Assembly (NCBI GenBank): GCA_030055525.1
Contig: JASFYJ010000003.1
Span: 1-64,000 of the forward strand
DNA: 64,000 nt
Source: Archaeoglobales archaeon
Lineage (GTDB): Archaea; Halobacteriota; Archaeoglobi; Archaeoglobales; Archaeoglobaceae
Direction of reading: 5' to 3'
The translations under genes were made by a program, and so were the position numbers. Shown piece by piece: positions 1-9,039 of the stretch. Numbering within the stretch: position 1 is the first letter of the stretch; each line of letters starts with the position of its first letter. The notes beneath the pieces were generated by a model. That model ran no database searches. It saw only the letters and a program-made list of their open reading frames with translations, and was not told the DNA's origin.

Positions 1-141
1 GCAAGCAGCGAAGAAACTTCTGCGGCTATAGAAGAGCAGACTGCTGCGATGCAGCAGATAACAGATACAGCAAAGAAGATACACGAGTTCAGCGAGAACA
101 TACTGAAGATAATTGCTGAGAACTTCAAAATATTAAACTAA
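1..141 (+). CDS. methyl-accepting chemotaxis protein, C-terminal end (partial)
   Basis: The reading frame is open from the first base and stops at a TAA at 139-141, giving 46 residues; the rest of the gene lies left of the window. The peptide contains SSEETSAAIEEQTAAMQQI, the heptad-patterned E/Q-rich helix found at the end of the cytoplasmic signalling domain of chemoreceptors, where Glu/Gln residues are methylated. The family signals to CheA/CheW, usually from the membrane. Which ligand it senses cannot be told from this piece. Recognition of the family is firm despite the short length because this tail is very characteristic. Confidence 0.85.
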   Translation, partial: ASSEETSAAIEEQTAAMQQITDTAKKIHEFSENILKIIAENFKILN

Positions 142-243
142 ATATTTAAATTTTCATATATAAAATTTTGATAGTTCGTATTTCGTTTAAATCTAACCTT
201 CAGAAAGAAAAAGAGATAAATATCTCTACAAACAAGGTTTTGT

Positions 244-951
244 ATGAAATTGCTAGTTAGCCCTATGAACTTGGCTGAGGCTTTTGAAGCCATAGAAGGT
301 GGAGCAGATATAATAGATGTAAAAAATCCAGTAGAAGGTTCACTTGGAGCCAATTTTCCGTGGGTTATCAGAGAAGTAGCATCTTTTTCCAAAAAACATG
401 GGCGAGAGACCAGTGCCACAATAGGAGATATGCCCTACAAGCCAGGAACCGCAAGTTTAGCGGCGCTTGGAGCTGCGATTGCTGGTGCAGACTACATAAA
501 AGTTGGTTTATTTGGGGTAAAGGATGCCAAAGAGGCTGGAGAGATGGTTAAAAATGTCGTGAAATCTGTTAAAGACTATGATTCGAGTAAAAAGGTCGTT
601 ATTGCAGGATATGCTGACTTCTACAGAATTTCAGCGATCTCTCCGTTAGAGTTACCAAGAGTAGCAGCCAATTACGAAGTAGATGTTGTAATGGTAGACA
701 CAGCGATAAAAGATGGTACTTCACTGTTTGATCATATGAAGTATGGTGAAATTGTCGAGTTTGTAGATTTGATTCGGGGGAATGGAATGAAATGTGCCCT
801 AGCCGGAAATATAAATTGGAATAATATAGAATTTGTTAAAAAGATTAAACCGGACATAGTTGGTGTTAGATCCATCGTCTGCGAAAATGGGAGAAGCTCG
901 ATGATAAAAAGAGAGTTAGTTAGCAAGCTTGTTAGCTATTTAAAGGCCTAG
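244..951 (+). CDS. mfnB: (5-formylfuran-3-yl)methyl phosphate synthase (MfnB)
   Basis: This 235-residue protein matches the UPF0264/MfnB family, which condenses two glyceraldehyde-3-phosphate molecules to 4-(hydroxymethyl)-2-furancarboxaldehyde phosphate, the first furan intermediate of methanofuran. The Schiff-base lysine is K27 in IIDVKNPVEGSLGA. Further active-site residues expected from the TIM-barrel family are visible: K86 in DYIKVG, and D152 and K156 in MVDTAIKDGT. The ATG at 244 gives the expected full length. It fits with ftr at 50041 and the beta-RFAP synthase at 30419, which act in the same C1 pathway. Its 3' end overlaps the convergent gene to the right by 20 bases. Confidence 0.93.
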   Translation: MKLLVSPMNLAEAFEAIEGGADIIDVKNPVEGSLGANFPWVIREVASFSKKHGRETSATIGDMPYKPGTASLAALGAAIAGADYIKVGLFGVKDAKEAGEMVKNVVKSVKDYDSSKKVVIAGYADFYRISAISPLELPRVAANYEVDVVMVDTAIKDGTSLFDHMKYGEIVEFVDLIRGNGMKCALAGNINWNNIEFVKKIKPDIVGVRSIVCENGRSSMIKRELVSKLVSYLKA

Positions 952-2152
952 AACAAAGTTTTATTAAAGCCTCCTCCCCCTCTCTCGTTCCCTTTGCTAT
1001 AATTATATCTCCCGCCAATATCTTGGTACTTGCACTAGGTTTAGTTATCCACTCTGCCCCCCTTTTTACTGCAACAACGTGCATACCTGTGCTTGTCTCC
1101 ACTTTCGCCTCTCCAAGCGTTTTGTCAGCTATTGGTGAATTGTTCTTTACGTTTAACATAACCACTACGTCATCTGTCTCTCTCATTGCCTTCTTAAAAA
1201 CTTCAGGTATCTCTAACTTATTTAGAAGGACCTTTGCCATCTCCTTTGCTGCATCTGAAATCTGTTCAGAACTTTGAGCTAATTCTATAAGTCCTATTAG
1301 GGAAGTAAAATCCTCTATCTTTTTTGCACAATCCAGTACGAGCCTCTCCACTTCAAACTTCATGTTATCTATTTTTTCCTCTATTCTAGACGCTTCAAGT
1401 GCAACGTCGAAGTTGTTGTAAAGTAAAGAAGAGTAAGCAAGGTCTACAGAGAGCTCTGAAAGGTTTTTCATCTCTATTAACATATCTACAGCCGTATCGA
1501 GTTCTCGGAGCTCAATCTCCTTCGGTTCCTGTAAAACATCCTTTTTAACCCCCGTAACAAATTCGTAGAACTTAGGTATTGCCGTAACGTCTCCTCTTGC
1601 AAAGAGCACGTCCCCCTTGTGTATTAAAGTGTCCTTGTCTGGATTAAAAATCCAGTTGAACTCTCTTCTTATAGCTATAACTCTCATCCCCGTCCTGGTA
1701 TGTAGATGTACCTCTCCCAAAGTTTTTCCGGCAATTTGCGAATTGTCCGGAACAGCTACCCTTACCACTGTCTCCTCAGAATGATACAAAAATAGTCTTA
1801 CAATATCTTGCGAAAGTTTGTAACCTCTAAGGATTAAAGCTGCAATATCTCCAGCTGCATTGCTTATCTTTTGAGCAGCATCTGCTATCTGTAGAATGGA
1901 TGATATCTTCTCAGCCTCTTCAGACCTTCTACATGCTAAAGCTGAGACGATCCTTATATGTCTTAAAAGTTCCGATACTCGATCTTCAAGCTGAAGAACT
2001 TCTTCTGCAATATCTTCGTTGTCATAAAACACCGCTGAATATGCTAAATCTACCATAAGTTCGGTTGTATCTTTTATCTCTGCAAGCAATTCTTTAACAG
2101 TCCTAGGCATTTCAGAAAAACGTAACATGTAAAGATTATTTAATTTTTTCAT
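932..2152 (-). CDS. tandem PhoU-like / TrkA-C (RCK-C) domain protein
   Basis: The 406-residue protein is an internal duplication. Each half starts with a helical PhoU-like region (about residues 15-105 and 210-300, with related MVDLAYSAVFYDN and SVDLAYSSLLYNN segments) and ends with an RCK-C/TrkA-C ligand-binding domain (about 115-195 and 315-400, with related IAGKTLGEVHLHTRTGMRV and IADKTLGEAKVETSTGMHV segments). No membrane segments are seen, so it is probably a cytoplasmic regulatory partner of a potassium channel or transporter; that role is inference from the domains. It starts at an ATGA overlap with the JAMM protease gene, so the two are translationally coupled. It overlaps mfnB convergently by 20 bases. 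Confidence 0.85.
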   Translation of the reverse strand: MKKLNNLYMLRFSEMPRTVKELLAEIKDTTELMVDLAYSAVFYDNEDIAEEVLQLEDRVSELLRHIRIVSALACRRSEEAEKISSILQIADAAQKISNAAGDIAALILRGYKLSQDIVRLFLYHSEETVVRVAVPDNSQIAGKTLGEVHLHTRTGMRVIAIRREFNWIFNPDKDTLIHKGDVLFARGDVTAIPKFYEFVTGVKKDVLQEPKEIELRELDTAVDMLIEMKNLSELSVDLAYSSLLYNNFDVALEASRIEEKIDNMKFEVERLVLDCAKKIEDFTSLIGLIELAQSSEQISDAAKEMAKVLLNKLEIPEVFKKAMRETDDVVVMLNVKNNSPIADKTLGEAKVETSTGMHVVAVKRGAEWITKPSASTKILAGDIIIAKGTREGEEALIKLCSRPLNS

Positions 2153-2505
2153 ACTACTTCAAGTTTGACTTCAGCTCCATTGAGATCGTAGCACTTCCAG
2201 TTTTTCTCGGTATAAGGGTAGCATATTATTATATGGTACTTCCCGTACTTGGCAAAGAACTCCAGATCCTCCTCTGATGGCTTGCAGCTTGGAGACGGGT
2301 GGCTGTGTACAGTTCCATGAATGAAGATACCCAAAGGTAGAGCTTCAAGGTGTATTATAGCAGAAGATTCTCCGGAAATAAAAGGAAGAATTATGAATTC
2401 GTTGATTTCATTTTTGCTACCACTGAGTAAAGCTACAAACTCGTGTGGATGGGAACTTTTGGCAGCCTCAATGAGTTCCAAAATTAGCTCTCTCTTTATC
2501 CTCAT
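2149..2505 (-). CDS. JAMM/MPN+ zinc metalloprotease (AfJAMM-like)
   Basis: This is a stand-alone JAMM isopeptidase fold of about 118 residues. The whole catalytic motif is present: E22 in HPHEFVALLSG, then H67-S-H69, S77 and D80 in VHSHPSPSCKPSEEDLEFF, which is the H-x-H-x7-S-x2-D signature. It is very close in length and motif spacing to the A. fulgidus JAMM whose structure is known (recalled, not searched). Such enzymes cleave ubiquitin-like modifiers (SAMPs) from proteins in archaea; the substrate here is unknown. An upstream ATG at 2532 is possible, but the ATG at 2505 overlaps the leuC stop as ATGA and matches the family start, so it is preferred. Confidence 0.93.
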   Translation of the reverse strand: MRIKRELILELIEAAKSSHPHEFVALLSGSKNEINEFIILPFISGESSAIIHLEALPLGIFIHGTVHSHPSPSCKPSEEDLEFFAKYGKYHIIICYPYTEKNWKCYDLNGAEVKLEVV

Positions 2506-3749
2506 AGGTACTCTCTTGGATCTGTTATGCAACCTTTTATTGCGCTTGCTGCAGCTGTTGCTGGTGAAGATAAATAGATGTAAGCTTCAGGATTACCCAT
2601 TCTACCTTTAAAATTTCTATTTTGGGTAGATAAGCAAACTTCTCCGTCCGCCAAAACTCCTTGATGAATTCCAACACAGGGTCCGCAGCCAGGAGGTAGT
2701 ACTAAACCTCCAGCCTCTAAAAGTACCTTGATAATGCCCTTTTCGAGGGCCTCAATATAGATTCTTCTACTTGCTGGCCCAATTATCAATCTGACCTTCT
2801 TTGAAACTTTTTTACCTTTAAGTATCCTAGCGGCAATTTCAAGATCAGAAATCCTGCCGTTTGTACATGTACCAATGAAAACCTGATCTACTGGAGTTCC
2901 TTCAACCTCAGTAACCTCCACAACGTTATCAACGTTGTGAGGTTTAGCAACCAAAGGTGGTAGGTTTGATGCATCGATGTAGACTTCCTTTTCATAAATC
3001 GCATCTTCATCTGCTCTGATCTCTCTGAAATCAGCTTTTCTGCCCAAATAAGTTAAGTACTCTCTAGTTTTTTCGTCTGCCTCAAAAATCCCCGCTTTTG
3101 CACCGCACTCTATAGCCATATTTGCTATAGTAAGCCTGCCTTCGACGTCCATATTGTCTATGCACTCTCCGTGGAACTCAAGAGCTTTGTAGTCGGCTCC
3201 ATCGACACCTAAATCTCCTATGAGTTTAAGTATTATATCTTTTGCAAAAACTCCTTTACTGAGCTTCCCATAAACATCTATCCTGAAAGTCTCCGGAACT
3301 CTGAACCAGTTTTTACCTAAAGCTATCGCAACTGCTATATCTGTAGACCCCATACCGGTGCCGAAGGCCCCTAAACCTCCATAAGTACACGTGTGGCTGT
3401 CAGCTCCAACGACCAGGTCTCCCGGCTTTACATACCTCTCAACCATAAGTTGGTGAATAACTCCCTCTCCAGGTGGATTAAAGTCAGCGTTTACTTTTTC
3501 TGCAAACTCCCTTATGAACTTCTGGTCGTTGCTGAGTTCCCTTCTTGGAGATGGGGCAGCATGATCTACAAAGAAATGCGTTTTATCGGTTGCCTTGTAG
3601 ATTCCTATCTCCTTAAGCTGTCTGATCGCAAGCGGTGCTGTTCCATCTTGTAACGCGATTCTATCTATATTTGCAACAACCAGATCTCCAGCGTAAGCGT
3701 CAACCTTAGCCTTCTCGCTTAATATCTTCTCAGCCAGGGTTTTACCCAT
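2502..3749 (-). CDS. leuC: aconitase-family dehydratase large subunit (LeuC/HacA type), copy 1
   Basis: The 415-residue protein is a 3-isopropylmalate dehydratase large subunit or close relative (homoaconitase/citraconate hydratase). The three cysteines that hold the 4Fe-4S cluster are C295 in FIGTCTNGR and C355/C358 in [28 protein letters not shown] is the other family signature. It needs a separate small swivel-domain subunit (LeuD), which is not in this window. A second large subunit of the same family lies at 18280, so substrate assignment between the two is open. A TATA-like TTTTATAG on the + strand at 3770-3777 lies 21-28 bases upstream of the ATG and suggests its own leaderless promoter. 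The JAMM gene follows with a 4-base overlap. Confidence 0.9.
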   Translation of the reverse strand: MGKTLAEKILSEKAKVDAYAGDLVVANIDRIALQDGTAPLAIRQLKEIGIYKATDKTHFFVDHAAPSPRRELSNDQKFIREFAEKVNADFNPPGEGVIHQLMVERYVKPGDLVVGADSHTCTYGGLGAFGTGMGSTDIAVAIALGKNWFRVPETFRIDVYGKLSKGVFAKDIILKLIGDLGVDGADYKALEFHGECIDNMDVEGRLTIANMAIECGAKAGIFEADEKTREYLTYLGRKADFREIRADEDAIYEKEVYIDASNLPPLVAKPHNVDNVVEVTEVEGTPVDQVFIGTCTNGRISDLEIAARILKGKKVSKKVRLIIGPASRRIYIEALEKGIIKVLLEAGGLVLPPGCGPCVGIHQGVLADGEVCLSTQNRNFKGRMGNPEAYIYLSSPATAAASAIKGCITDPREYL

Positions 3750-3783
3750 GAAGTTGAGAAGTTAAATTGTTTTATAGATCTTT

Positions 3784-4395
3784 TCATAGAAACTCTGCCG
3801 AACCGAGCATAACTTCGATCAAATTTCTGATGAACTTCCCATTATCAGAACCACTGATAGCTACATTAGAGAATATATCCCCACCGAATAAAGCCAAATT
3901 ATCTTTCCTTACACCAAAAACGACGTTTTTTCCGACTCTAAAAACTATGTCTCCTAAGAAAACCTTAGTATTTGCATCACCATTCAAAACCACTTCAAAA
4001 CCCTCGCACTCTATGTGTTTAGCATTCAGAATGTTTATCATGTCTACACCTTTGTAGTACTCTATCCTTCCCCTCATCGATGATGCTCTAAGTTGTAGCC
4101 TCTCCGCAACTGAAAGGAGTTTTTCGATTTTAACAGGAGAATTTTGTTCATCAAAAAGCTGAAAAACCATAACTTTACTTTTTAAAAGCCTAGAAATCGA
4201 CGGAACTTCAGAGTAAGAGATAGGTTTGAGGTAAAAAATTATTTCGAAACTTGATTCAATTTTACTCAACTCGACAACGTTTGAAGGTATTTTTTGGAGA
4301 AATTCAACATGGAAATCATTTATCAAACTCTCTTCTAACTCTCTATACTGGCTTTGGTCTTCGGAAATAATTAAAGAAGACAACATGCCGATCAA
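3784..4395 (-). CDS. unknown protein partnered with CARF regulator
   Basis: I do not recognise this 203-residue protein. The first half has alternating beta/alpha segments (MLSSLIISEDQSQYRELEES at the start, then IIFYLKPISYSEVPSISRLL) like a Rossmann or receiver-type fold. The second half ends with FGGDIFSNVAISGSDNGKFI, which recalls the GGD-type C-terminal strands of GldG/DUF4350-like amidotransferase folds; that resemblance is weak. No signal peptide or membrane segment is visible. Its ATG overlaps the stop of the upstream CARF-wHTH gene as ATGA, so the two are made together, and it may be the effector or target of that regulator. leuC follows 34 bases later but has a promoter-like element of its own. 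Confidence 0.7.
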   Translation of the reverse strand: MIGMLSSLIISEDQSQYRELEESLINDFHVEFLQKIPSNVVELSKIESSFEIIFYLKPISYSEVPSISRLLKSKVMVFQLFDEQNSPVKIEKLLSVAERLQLRASSMRGRIEYYKGVDMINILNAKHIECEGFEVVLNGDANTKVFLGDIVFRVGKNVVFGVRKDNLALFGGDIFSNVAISGSDNGKFIRNLIEVMLGSAEFL

Positions 4396-5039
4396 CCAAA
4401 CATCAAAACGAATGCCTTTCCAAGATCCGTCAGTTTTATCTTCAGATTTTTACCCTGCCTTTCCGTCACTACCAAGCCATCCTCCTCAAGACCATTCAAA
4501 TGGTAACTCATCCTAGCTCTCTGAGCCATATAACGCTTGTGTTCCTCTATCTTTCCTTCCACAAGCTCTATAAGTCTATTTATTGAGTCAACCTCCCCGC
4601 CCTCATTATCGAGAACTTTTAAAATCATCATTTTGTCACCATTCACGTCTTTTACGGGTGGTTTTTGAACTACTTCAACTTCGCCATTCTTATATGTATA
4701 AACCTTACCACCCGATATCTGTGCAGCTATCAAACCGGCAAGACTAAACTTCTGATTTGCTCCGGTTAGGTTTATTAGAATCTCGTTTTTCAAATCCTTC
4801 TCTCTCCTTGCAATTTTTAATATCTCCCAAACTGCAGAATAAATCCTTTTATCGTTCACTTCTATAAGTTCGACGTCTATAAGAGAAGATAACACCCTCT
4901 TAATGTTTTCGGCAACCTTTTTCGAGTTCTCATCATCATACAACACGTAAGACTTGTGTATTGGATGACCGGAGACCTTTATGCTGTCTAGTATTATTTC
5001 GGCGTTATTTCCTGCCAAGATTATATGTACAAATTGCAT
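4392..5039 (-). CDS. CARF-domain winged-helix regulator (DUF6293/Csa3-like)
   Basis: The N-terminal 130 residues look like a CARF ligand-binding Rossmann domain: strand MQFVHIILAG, helix, strand KSYVLYDDE, and the diagnostic ILINLTGANQKFSLAGLIAA segment that corresponds to the nucleotide-binding loop and following helix. A short linker leads to a winged-helix domain from about residue 145 (MMILKVLDNEGGEVDSINRL through RMSYHLNGLEEDGLVVTERQ). This layout is that of Csa3 and DUF6293 proteins, which are thought to sense cyclic oligoadenylate or related nucleotides and control transcription. It is far from the cas genes here. A TATA-like element on the - strand at 5049-5056 lies just upstream. The next gene overlaps by four bases. 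Confidence 0.8.
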   Translation of the reverse strand: MQFVHIILAGNNAEIILDSIKVSGHPIHKSYVLYDDENSKKVAENIKRVLSSLIDVELIEVNDKRIYSAVWEILKIARREKDLKNEILINLTGANQKFSLAGLIAAQISGGKVYTYKNGEVEVVQKPPVKDVNGDKMMILKVLDNEGGEVDSINRLIELVEGKIEEHKRYMAQRARMSYHLNGLEEDGLVVTERQGKNLKIKLTDLGKAFVLMFG

Positions 5040-5114
5040 GAGATGGAGAATTTATACGTGTTTAAAAAATTTTTGCTAAAAGTAAATCTGCGTTCAAAAA
5101 TACAAACTCCAAAT

Positions 5115-6266
5115 TTAGATAACAGTTACCAAAATTGCAAAAAGAGCTGTGATAAAAGCCGCAGGTATCAAGTATCTATATGTCTTTAAAAGGTTTGCCT
5201 CAAAGTACTGAGCAGTTAAAATTAAGCAAAGATGTAGAGGAGAAAGCATTACTCCCAGATAACCAGCCAAAACCACCAGCATCAAGTTTTCAGGGTTTAT
5301 GTCGCCAACACCCGTATAAGTTGTTAGCAAAGGAAGTGCTATCGATGCATAGCTCATCTCAAGCCCTGTAGAAAAACTGGCTATGAAACTTAGAGAGAAA
5401 GCAAGCAAAGATGTTGGTAAAAACGAGAGATCGTTCAAAAAGCTTTCAGCTACATTTCCAGCTTCTATCACTCCCTTATAACTCATCACAGAAACAATTA
5501 AAAGTAACATTTTCCAATCTGCAGCTTTTATAAAACCCGAAATGGATCTCGGGTTGTACAAAAGCAGTGACAAAATCGCGAGTAGCAAAGACACTAAGAG
5601 GTTCAATCTTAAAAGAGCTGCAGAAATTAAAAGAACTATTATAGGATAAAATCCAAAAATGAGCTTTTTCATGGAATCGAAGTTGAAATTCAGTTTTATA
5701 TCTAAGCCTCTAACTGCGAAAATACCGCAAAAGAACGCAAATAGTGCTATAAATACTGTTGCTGAGATGTAGGCGATGTAGTCCACCTCAACAATTGCTG
5801 TAGCAAGAATAACGTTGGGATAAAGAGGCCACACAACCACCCATACATGTCTGTACCAGTAATTCAGGAAGGTAATCTTTTCAGCTTCAATTTTATAGTT
5901 CTCCAACATTTTTCCAATCATCATGGCTGAAACCAGAGCTCCTCCAGGCATCGGGAGCAATCCAATAAGTAGTGGTATTAACACGAGACTCAAACCTCCG
6001 AAAGTAGAAGATAAGGCTGAAGTTAGCCTATCTAGCAACCCGGCCTTTTCCATACAATTGCTGAGGCTGAAGGAAAGAAAAACGAGGAGTAAAGTATTTA
6101 AAGTTGTATAAGTGAAAATTCCCTTGAAAACGTAGATCGGGCTTCCAAGTGTAAAAAGGCTCAATATCGTGGAACCTATCAACAACGAAATTCCTATGCT
6201 TAATTTTCTCGAAAGAGCTAAAACAATAGCTATTGACAAAAATAATGCCAATAAGCCGTTCATCAA
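5115..6266 (-). CDS. DUF401 family membrane transporter-like protein
   Basis: The 383-residue protein is almost entirely hydrophobic, with roughly ten to twelve membrane segments and short loops. It resembles the DUF401 family (TIGR00529), which belongs to the ion transporter fold of GntP/CitM-like carriers. LLPMPGGALVSAMMIGKMLE near residue 100 and the matching FSTGLEMSYASIALPLLTTY segment in the second half are the paired re-entrant-loop regions of such carriers. Substrate is unknown. Its start overlaps the purD stop as ATGA, so it is expressed with purD, and I recall the same pairing in A. fulgidus. Confidence 0.8.
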   Translation of the reverse strand: MMNGLLALFLSIAIVLALSRKLSIGISLLIGSTILSLFTLGSPIYVFKGIFTYTTLNTLLLVFLSFSLSNCMEKAGLLDRLTSALSSTFGGLSLVLIPLLIGLLPMPGGALVSAMMIGKMLENYKIEAEKITFLNYWYRHVWVVVWPLYPNVILATAIVEVDYIAYISATVFIALFAFFCGIFAVRGLDIKLNFNFDSMKKLIFGFYPIIVLLISAALLRLNLLVSLLLAILSLLLYNPRSISGFIKAADWKMLLLIVSVMSYKGVIEAGNVAESFLNDLSFLPTSLLAFSLSFIASFSTGLEMSYASIALPLLTTYTGVGDINPENLMLVVLAGYLGVMLSPLHLCLILTAQYFEANLLKTYRYLIPAAFITALFAILVTVI

Positions 6267-7684
6267 TCTACTTCAAGTCCGATACTTTTTCTATATCTCA
6301 TCCCTGGAAAACTTATTTTTTCAATCGCTGAATAAGCTTTCATCCTTGCAGCTTCAACGCTTTTCCCTTTACCAACCACAGTTAAAACTCTTCCACCGGT
6401 AGTTACAAAACCATCCTGCTTGGCAATGCCGTTGGCGTAGATCACTGCATCCTCCATAGCCTTCTCTATTCCTGATATCGGTTGATTTGTGTAGTGATCC
6501 CCTGGATATCCAGGCTTTAGACCCTCTCTACCTTTCAACGCTCCGCTAACTAGGCATACTGCTACGCAAAAATCATCGCTGAACTTAATCTCAAAATCCT
6601 GAAGTTCTTTGTCTATAACTGCCATGGAAAGATCAAACAAGTCGCAATCTAATCTCGGAAATTTTGCTTGCGCCCCTGGATCGCAGTCTCGGACGTTTAT
6701 TTCTAAAACCTTTGGTATCAACTCTTCGTTTTCTCTGACAAGCATGATTACTGGGTAAATTATACCAACATATTTCTTCCCTTCAATCTCTCTGAAATTC
6801 TTAACTACAGGTTCAACTACCATGTCCATTATCTTCTCCTCTATCTCCCTAGTAACAAAGGGGTGCGGACTTACAGCACCCATACCGCCAGTGTTTGGAT
6901 TTAGAAGCTTTCCTGCCTTGAACAACCTCTCTACTTCTGCCTTTGTGTAGAACCTCTTCATAGTTCCCATGTAAAAATCTCTTATAGCATCAAAGTCATC
7001 CGGATCAAAAGCTCTCTTGTAGTCTCTTGCATGTCCAAATGGTTTAACAGATCTTCCATCCGATATCGCTGTAAATGCCACTTCTACCCCTCTAAGCCTC
7101 TCCTCTACAACTATTCTGTCTCCAGCACTTCCAAATTTCTTTTGAACCATTATTTCATCAACTGCCCTAAAAGCCTCTTCGATTGAATCACAGACGTAAA
7201 CACCTTTTCCAGCGGCTAAACCATCCGCTTTCACAACTATACCGTCTCTAAATTCGTCCTTGATATACTTCTTAGCCTCCTCCGGGTCATCGAAGTTCTT
7301 GTATTTAGGTATTGGAACATTTATTTTCGCTAAAAAGTCCTTAGTCCAGCACTTACTTGCTTCAAGTATTGTCGATTCCTTTTTAGGACCTATAGCCGGT
7401 ATCCCTTCTTCTTCAAGCCTATCTACTATTCCCAAACTGAGGGGTTCTTCAGGGCCGATAAACGCCAAATCTACATCTTTTTCCTTTGCAAACTTTACTA
7501 TCTCTTCTATTGATCTTATTGATGGAATTATTTTACCATCAATTTCAGCTAACTTGCATTTTGGGAAGAACAGGCTACCTGCGTTTCCAGGCGCTACATA
7601 AACTTCTTTCACCTTTTCACTTCTTGAAAAGGCATGTGCAATCGCGTTCCCCCTTCCACCTGCATCTACAACCAACACTTTCAC
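6263..7684 (-). CDS. purD: phosphoribosylamine-glycine ligase (GARS)
   Basis: PurD joins glycine to 5-phosphoribosylamine with ATP in purine synthesis. The 473-residue protein has the N-terminal GGRGNAIAHAF and PGNAGSLF segments, FIGPEEPLSLGIVD, and the ATP-grasp signature VVKADGLAAGKGVYVCDS, followed by NPNTGGMGAVSPHP and the metal-binding EINVRDCDPGAQA. Length is slightly greater than the usual 430 because of an insertion around residues 215-250. Translation begins at a GTG at 7684; the divergent pantothenate gene starts about 80 bases away. The DUF401 gene overlaps its stop. Confidence 0.95.
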   Translation of the reverse strand: MKVLVVDAGGRGNAIAHAFSRSEKVKEVYVAPGNAGSLFFPKCKLAEIDGKIIPSIRSIEEIVKFAKEKDVDLAFIGPEEPLSLGIVDRLEEEGIPAIGPKKESTILEASKCWTKDFLAKINVPIPKYKNFDDPEEAKKYIKDEFRDGIVVKADGLAAGKGVYVCDSIEEAFRAVDEIMVQKKFGSAGDRIVVEERLRGVEVAFTAISDGRSVKPFGHARDYKRAFDPDDFDAIRDFYMGTMKRFYTKAEVERLFKAGKLLNPNTGGMGAVSPHPFVTREIEEKIMDMVVEPVVKNFREIEGKKYVGIIYPVIMLVRENEELIPKVLEINVRDCDPGAQAKFPRLDCDLFDLSMAVIDKELQDFEIKFSDDFCVAVCLVSGALKGREGLKPGYPGDHYTNQPISGIEKAMEDAVIYANGIAKQDGFVTTGGRVLTVVGKGKSVEAARMKAYSAIEKISFPGMRYRKSIGLEVD

Positions 7685-7765
7685 AAGTGCAGTAAATTTT
7701 GGAAGTATAAAGTTTTCTCAAGGGGGCTAACTAAAAATTTTAATATTCAAAGCGAATTAACCTAC

Positions 7766-8521
7766 GTGATACCAAAATCCCATCCCAGGTACCATTCACT
7801 GCTACAGAGGGAAAAAATAATCGAAGGGTTGAATAAGGGAATCGTTTCCCAATCTGGGCTGATAGCACAGGGGAGGGGGGAGGCCTTTGATTATATCTTA
7901 GGAGAGAAGACGCATGAATTTGCTTTAAAAGCTGAAAAAGCTGCAGTTGCAGCACTTTTGCTTGCAAAACATCCCGTGATTTCTGTAAATGGTAACGCTG
8001 CAGCTTTAGCTGGAAAAGAGTTGTGCGAACTTGCAAAAATTTTAGATGCAAAAGTGGAAGTAAACATATTTTATTTCACAAAAGAGAGAATCGAAAGGAT
8101 CAAAGAATACTTGGAAAAATTTGATTGCGAAGTTTTAGCTGCATGCGATGCGGAGCTTAAGGGGCTCGAATCTGCGCGTAGAATAGTAGACAGTAGAGGG
8201 ATATTAATTGCAGATACCGTCTTGGTTCCACTAGAGGATGGGGATAGATGCGAGATCTTAAAAAAGCATGGAAAGAAGGTTATAGCCATAGATCTAAATC
8301 CCCTTTCAAGAACCGCAAGGATGGCAGATATAACCATCGTGGATAACATAGTAAGAGCCGTTCCAAACATGATAGAGTTAGCTAAGGAGCTGAAAGGTAA
8401 GAATAGAAACGAATTGGAGCAGATTTTAGCAGAATACGACAACAAGAAAATACTTCACGACTCGATAGTCGCAATAAGAGATTACCTTAGCGAAATGGCA
8501 TCGAAGATTCTGCAAACTTAA
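7766..8521 (+). CDS. archaeal 4-phosphopantoate-beta-alanine ligase (phosphopantothenate synthetase)
   Basis: This belongs to the archaeal DUF137 family, which makes phosphopantothenate from phosphopantoate and beta-alanine with ATP in the archaeal CoA route. Conserved segments include IPKSHPRYHSL at the N-terminus, GLIAQGRGEAFDYILGE, PVISVNGNAAAL, and IAIDLNPLSRTARMADITI near the C-terminus. An open frame extends left to 7634, but that extra stretch lies over purD and has no family similarity; the GTG at 7766 gives a 251-residue protein starting just before the conserved IPKSHPR, as expected. No clear ribosome site is seen. The stop overlaps the convergent HD gene by four bases. Confidence 0.9.
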   Translation: MIPKSHPRYHSLLQREKIIEGLNKGIVSQSGLIAQGRGEAFDYILGEKTHEFALKAEKAAVAALLLAKHPVISVNGNAAALAGKELCELAKILDAKVEVNIFYFTKERIERIKEYLEKFDCEVLAACDAELKGLESARRIVDSRGILIADTVLVPLEDGDRCEILKKHGKKVIAIDLNPLSRTARMADITIVDNIVRAVPNMIELAKELKGKNRNELEQILAEYDNKKILHDSIVAIRDYLSEMASKILQT

Positions 8522-9006
8522 TCTTTCCACCATTTTGGATTTCTTTTTTCCATAAGCATCTTGTATATTTCTTTTGCTTCTTCAGTTTTGAATTCGAGAT
8601 TTTTCGCGAATTCTATAGCATCGGGAATCTGTTGAGAATACTCCACCGCTTGGAAGGCTAACTCAAGCTTATCGGCATCTTGGACAAAAACTTCAACATC
8701 TTTAAAGTCGAAGCTTAAAAACTTCTGATCTCTTTTTGCTTTCTCCTCATCTACACTCACATAGTTTTTGGCTAGCTTATGTAAATCCATGGTTCTCGAT
8801 TCATGTATGTCATGAAGTAATGCAGCTGCACAAGCCTTAAAAGCGACTTCTTCTCCATGCTTTGCAGCAAGGATCATGGCAATTATCGCAGTTCTAAATG
8901 AGTGCTCAGCTACACTTTCAGGAATTTTTATACCAAGCTTTAACCACCCACTTCTTGGCATGTATTTCAAAGATCCCATCTCGTGGATGAAACTGAGAAC
9001 ATCCAT
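8518..9006 (-). CDS. HD-domain 5'-nucleotidase (YfbR/HDDC2 type)
   Basis: The 162-residue protein has the HD metal-binding pattern of the YfbR/HDDC2 group, with the first His in SVAEHSFRTA, the HD doublet in ALLHDIHESR and a later Asp in VQDADKLELAFQA. Family members dephosphorylate deoxyribonucleoside 5'-monophosphates in the cytoplasm, helping balance nucleotide pools. The ATG at 9006 gives the usual start MDVLSFIHEMGSLKYMPR. It converges with the pantothenate gene and diverges from the DUF99 gene. Confidence 0.88.
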   Translation of the reverse strand: MDVLSFIHEMGSLKYMPRSGWLKLGIKIPESVAEHSFRTAIIAMILAAKHGEEVAFKACAAALLHDIHESRTMDLHKLAKNYVSVDEEKAKRDQKFLSFDFKDVEVFVQDADKLELAFQAVEYSQQIPDAIEFAKNLEFKTEEAKEIYKMLMEKRNPKWWKD

Positions 9007-9039
9007 GGTTATAAAAGCAGAGTCCTGAAGATAAGAGTT

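Noticed and set aside
138-419. 93-residue leftward frame over the mfnB start
   Set aside because: It is antisense to the conserved start of mfnB and shows no family features.
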